Assembly: GCA_964408235.1 (NCBI GenBank)
Contig: CAYOYN010000001.1
Location: 1 to 64,000, forward strand
Direction: 5' to 3'
From: SICU01 sp964408235
GTDB lineage: Archaea > Nanobdellota > Nanobdellia > Pacearchaeales > GW2011-AR1
DNA length: 64,000 nt
Under the pieces are notes generated by a model, which did not search any database, was not told the DNA's origin, and worked only from the letters and a program-made list of their open reading frames with translations. The position numbers and the translations under genes are program-made. Positions 61,874 through 64,000 of the stretch are shown here, piece by piece (the first letter of the stretch is position 1; every line of letters begins with the position of its first letter).

Positions 61874-62030
61874 GTGCAGAAGAAGTAATTCAAAGTTTAA
61901 GCATGTCAGGCCAAATTAACCTTGATTAAATCCATCTTTAGGAGAATACTTTCAAACTCAATAATCCCAATTAAATCAGAAACTTTAACGGCCATAATTT
62001 TAAATATAATTTAGTAATAAATTGATCTAG

Positions 62031-62426
62031 ATGATAAACAAAAGCATCAAGGCATATAACCATAAATTGAAGAAATCTGACTCTGAAATATGCGATCTGC
62101 TTGCAAAAGAGATAGGCGAGTTTCTATCCGAAGCAGAAAGTAAGATTTGGCATAGGCATCCAGTCTGGTTTTTAGAAGGTAACCCCATAGTAGGTTATAG
62201 CAAACAAAAAGCTGGAATAAGGTTGATGTTTTGGAGCGGAAAGGATTTTCAAGAGGAAGCTTTGAATGTAGGAAGTAACAAATTTAAAGACGCATCTATT
62301 ATATACAATGAGGTTTCAGAAATAAATACAAAAGATTTGAAACGTTGGCTCAAGAAATCAAAAGAAATTCAATGGGATTACAAAAATATAGTAAAGAGAA
62401 AAGGGCTGTTAGTAAAGATAAAATAA
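62031..62426 (+). CDS. DUF1801 (YdhG-like) protein
   Basis: 131 aa. The WHRHPVWFLEGNPIVGYSKQKAGIRLMFWSGKDFQEE core is typical of DUF1801, a small frataxin-like-fold family of unknown function common in bacteria. A TATA-like TTTTAAATATAATTT (61998-62012) is centred 25 nt before the ATG. With the next gene it forms a plus-strand pair placed between nusA and rpsL, opposite to the ribosomal cluster. Confidence 0.78.
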   Translation: MINKSIKAYNHKLKKSDSEICDLLAKEIGEFLSEAESKIWHRHPVWFLEGNPIVGYSKQKAGIRLMFWSGKDFQEEALNVGSNKFKDASIIYNEVSEINTKDLKRWLKKSKEIQWDYKNIVKRKGLLVKIK

Positions 62427-62447
62427 CCAAAATTTTAGCGAGGTCAT

Positions 62448-62813
62448 ATGCAAAATAATTCTGATAAAAATCATAGGGTCTATAAAATGGCTTTTGGAGC
62501 CTTATATCCTTGTTATGTTGCTAAGGCTGAGAAAAAGGGGCATACAAAAAAAGAAGTGGATACTATTATTTCATGGTTAACTGGATACAACCAGAAAGAG
62601 ATAGAATCTCAAATTAAAAAAGAAAAAAGTGTAGAAGATTTCATTAAACAAGCTCCAAAATTAAATCCTTCAAGAGTATTAATCAAAGGAACAATTTGCG
62701 GCGTTAAAATTGAAAATATAAAAGAACCAATTATGAAAGAAATTCGTTATTTGGATAAATTAATCGATGAATTGGCCAAGGGAAGGCTGATGGAAAAAAT
62801 TTTAAGAAAATAA
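62448..62813 (+). CDS. DUF2200 protein
   Basis: 121 aa. HRVYKMAFGALYPCYVAKAEKKGHTKKEVDTIISWLTGY and the C-terminal IRYLDKLIDELAKGRLMEKILR match DUF2200 along its length. Unknown function, mostly bacterial distribution as I know it. It follows the DUF1801 gene by 21 bp and is probably co-transcribed. Composition is like the host's, so any transfer is not recent. Confidence 0.85.
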   Translation: MQNNSDKNHRVYKMAFGALYPCYVAKAEKKGHTKKEVDTIISWLTGYNQKEIESQIKKEKSVEDFIKQAPKLNPSRVLIKGTICGVKIENIKEPIMKEIRYLDKLIDELAKGRLMEKILRK

Positions 62814-62822
62814 AATTTAGAA

Positions 62823-63236
62823 TTAAATTACTTTGACTTCCTTTCCAAAATAATCTTTTATTATTGCACTCAATTCAATCAATCTCATTTTATTTCTTCC
62901 TATTAATGTTGCAGCGCGTTCACGAGAACCAGCAGTAATAACATACATTCCTTCTTGAATTTCAAAATTATCAAATCCCGCAGGAGAAACAACATCGCTC
63001 ACAAATTTACCGACTGAGTTTACATCTTCATTAGCATCTCTAATTATTCTAACTCTCTTTCCAAGTTGTTCTGAAATCATCCTAGAAGTTTGACTCACAT
63101 TTGCCTTTCCAAAGAATTGAGGAGGGATCGCAAAATAAATGGTATTATTGTAAACAAAACACTTTGTCGCACGAACTCGAGCCACTCGCTCAAAGAGATT
63201 TATGTATCTCATCGTCTGCATATCTATTATCGCCAT
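62823..63236 (-). CDS. nusA: archaeal NusA-like KH-domain protein
   Basis: 137 aa with two KH-type RNA-binding domains: GKANVSQTSRMISEQLGKRVRIIRD (about 44-68) and YVITAGSRERAATLIGRNKMRLIELSAIIKDYFGKEV (98-134). Archaeal NusA lacks the bacterial N-terminal and S1 domains. It follows rpoA2 by 40 bp, and the L30e gene often found between the two is absent. Confidence 0.92.
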   Translation of the reverse strand: MAIIDMQTMRYINLFERVARVRATKCFVYNNTIYFAIPPQFFGKANVSQTSRMISEQLGKRVRIIRDANEDVNSVGKFVSDVVSPAGFDNFEIQEGMYVITAGSRERAATLIGRNKMRLIELSAIIKDYFGKEVKVI

Positions 63237-63276
63237 ATTATTATTTTTAGATTATCAAATCAGTATATAAAATTAA

Positions 63277-64000
63277 TTACTCTTTTTTAGCTCTGTTCTT
63301 AATTTTTTTGTCTACTAATGCGCCTGTAACTTTCACAAGTAATCCAGGTAATCCAGTTCCAACTGGTATTGGTTGGTTAAGGATAATGTTCTCGATTACA
63401 GATGCCAAATCGTCTTTCTTACCTTGTATTGTAGCATTTACAAATTGTTTGTCAGGTGTTTCGAAAGCTGCACGAGCAAAGATACTTGATTTAGAAGAGA
63501 TAATTCCCATTCTTGTAACTCCCTTAACTAATCCAGTATTGCTCATAGCGTCGGAAATTAAGTCTAAGTGTCTCTCATCAATGTCTAAACCTTGTGAGTC
63601 TAGAACTTTCTTAATTTCAAGTAATATTGCTTCACGAGCAGCTTCAATTCCTAAAACTTGTGCAACTTCATGAACGTTGTTTGTGAAAACTTTATCTCTG
63701 TCTACTCCTTTGAATTCAATTACTTCCTTTAGGTTGCTTCCACTTGTCAAGATAACGAAGTCACGTCCTCTGTGAGCAACAACTACTTGTGAAATATTCT
63801 TTACTCCGGAAATAATTGTACTCTTCAATTTTTCCTTCATCTTGTACATTTCTTTAAATCCTAAGTCTGGAGTTCTCAAAACAATTGTATTATCCTTTTG
63901 TTTAGCGTCAATTCCTTTTTCATTTAATCTCTCTGCAATTTTGCTTGCTCCAACATGAACTCTCTTAAGTGCTTCAGCATCAAGTTCAATTTCAATCTTC
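63277..64000 (-). CDS. rpoA2: DNA-directed RNA polymerase subunit A'' (partial, runs off the window)
   Basis: Only the C-terminal part (about 241 residues) is present; the reading frame is open through position 64000, where the visible sequence begins KIEIELDAEALKRVHVGASKI. ...MSNTGLVKGVTRMGIISSKSSIFARAAFE and the PVGTGLPGLLVKV end match archaeal subunit A'' (the C-terminal part of beta'). It belongs to the RNA polymerase core and heads the rpoA2-nusA pair. Confidence 0.95.
   Translation of the reverse strand, partial: KIEIELDAEALKRVHVGASKIAERLNEKGIDAKQKDNTIVLRTPDLGFKEMYKMKEKLKSTIISGVKNISQVVVAHRGRDFVILTSGSNLKEVIEFKGVDRDKVFTNNVHEVAQVLGIEAAREAILLEIKKVLDSQGLDIDERHLDLISDAMSNTGLVKGVTRMGIISSKSSIFARAAFETPDKQFVNATIQGKKDDLASVIENIILNQPIPVGTGLPGLLVKVTGALVDKKIKNRAKKE

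Noticed and set aside
61906..61995. 29-codon minus-strand ORF between rpsL and the DUF1801 gene
   Set aside because: Short, no convincing promoter spacing on that strand, and the AT-rich box there fits the plus-strand gene at 62031 better.

Overview
The window comes from an AT-rich archaeal genome, most likely a DPANN lineage near Woesearchaeota/Pacearchaeota; the lineage is inferred from gene content, not from a tree. Archaeal markers are EF-1A, EF-2, DnaG-type primase, archaeal NusA-like KH protein, RpoA'' and an A1:U72 initiator tRNA. Many genes have a TATA-like box centred about 25 nt before the ATG, which implies leaderless mRNAs. Genes are short and densely packed. There is no CRISPR array, rRNA or recognisable insertion sequence. 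One 100-N assembly gap (10722-10821) is flanked by an identical 55-bp sequence and looks artificial.

Layout. 1-2.9 kb: tRNA-Ser(GGA), a thyA-folA-tmk operon that makes dTMP/dTDP, and a MazG-like NTP pyrophosphatase. 3-5.8 kb: two paralogous putative DNA-binding proteins of unknown family around an NDH-2-like flavoprotein, then uS10. 5.8-13.6 kb: Ca2+-type P-ATPase, a candidate structured ncRNA, a Kef-type antiporter, TrhO tRNA hydroxylase and a glycosyltransferase. 13.7-15.5 kb: tRNA-Asp followed by a higher-GC segment carrying one SEC-C gene, probably acquired horizontally. 15.5-30.5 kb: HEPN-like protein, pirin, glutamate dehydrogenase, and a surface-protein region (Ig/FW domains, beta-propeller, metal-binding motifs) with small ribbon-helix-helix genes. 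31-36.2 kb: membrane-anchored diadenylate cyclase, a DoxX-VKOR-thioredoxin-CcdA disulfide operon ending in TPM and LemA, and an AbiTii-like protein beside tRNA-Ser(GCT). 36.3-48.1 kb: initiator tRNA, RNase HII, PurA, an SMC-like ATPase with a Rad50-type zinc hook, an S-layer-like protein and DnaG. 48.3-57.8 kb: small genes, a four-gene cassette of two sigma-70-region-2-like proteins around an ABC-2 exporter, EF-1A and a membrane gene trio. 57.8-64 kb: EF-2, uS7, an unknown ORF, uS12, NusA and RpoA'' (the archaeal str/rpo cluster, here interrupted by two opposite-strand genes).

The most unusual items are the sigma-like proteins in an archaeal genome, the SMC head with a zinc hook instead of a hinge, the membrane-tethered diadenylate cyclase, the unknown ORF coupled between uS12 and uS7, the pairing of RHH regulators with surface-protein genes, and the GC-rich ncRNA candidate at 8.7 kb.
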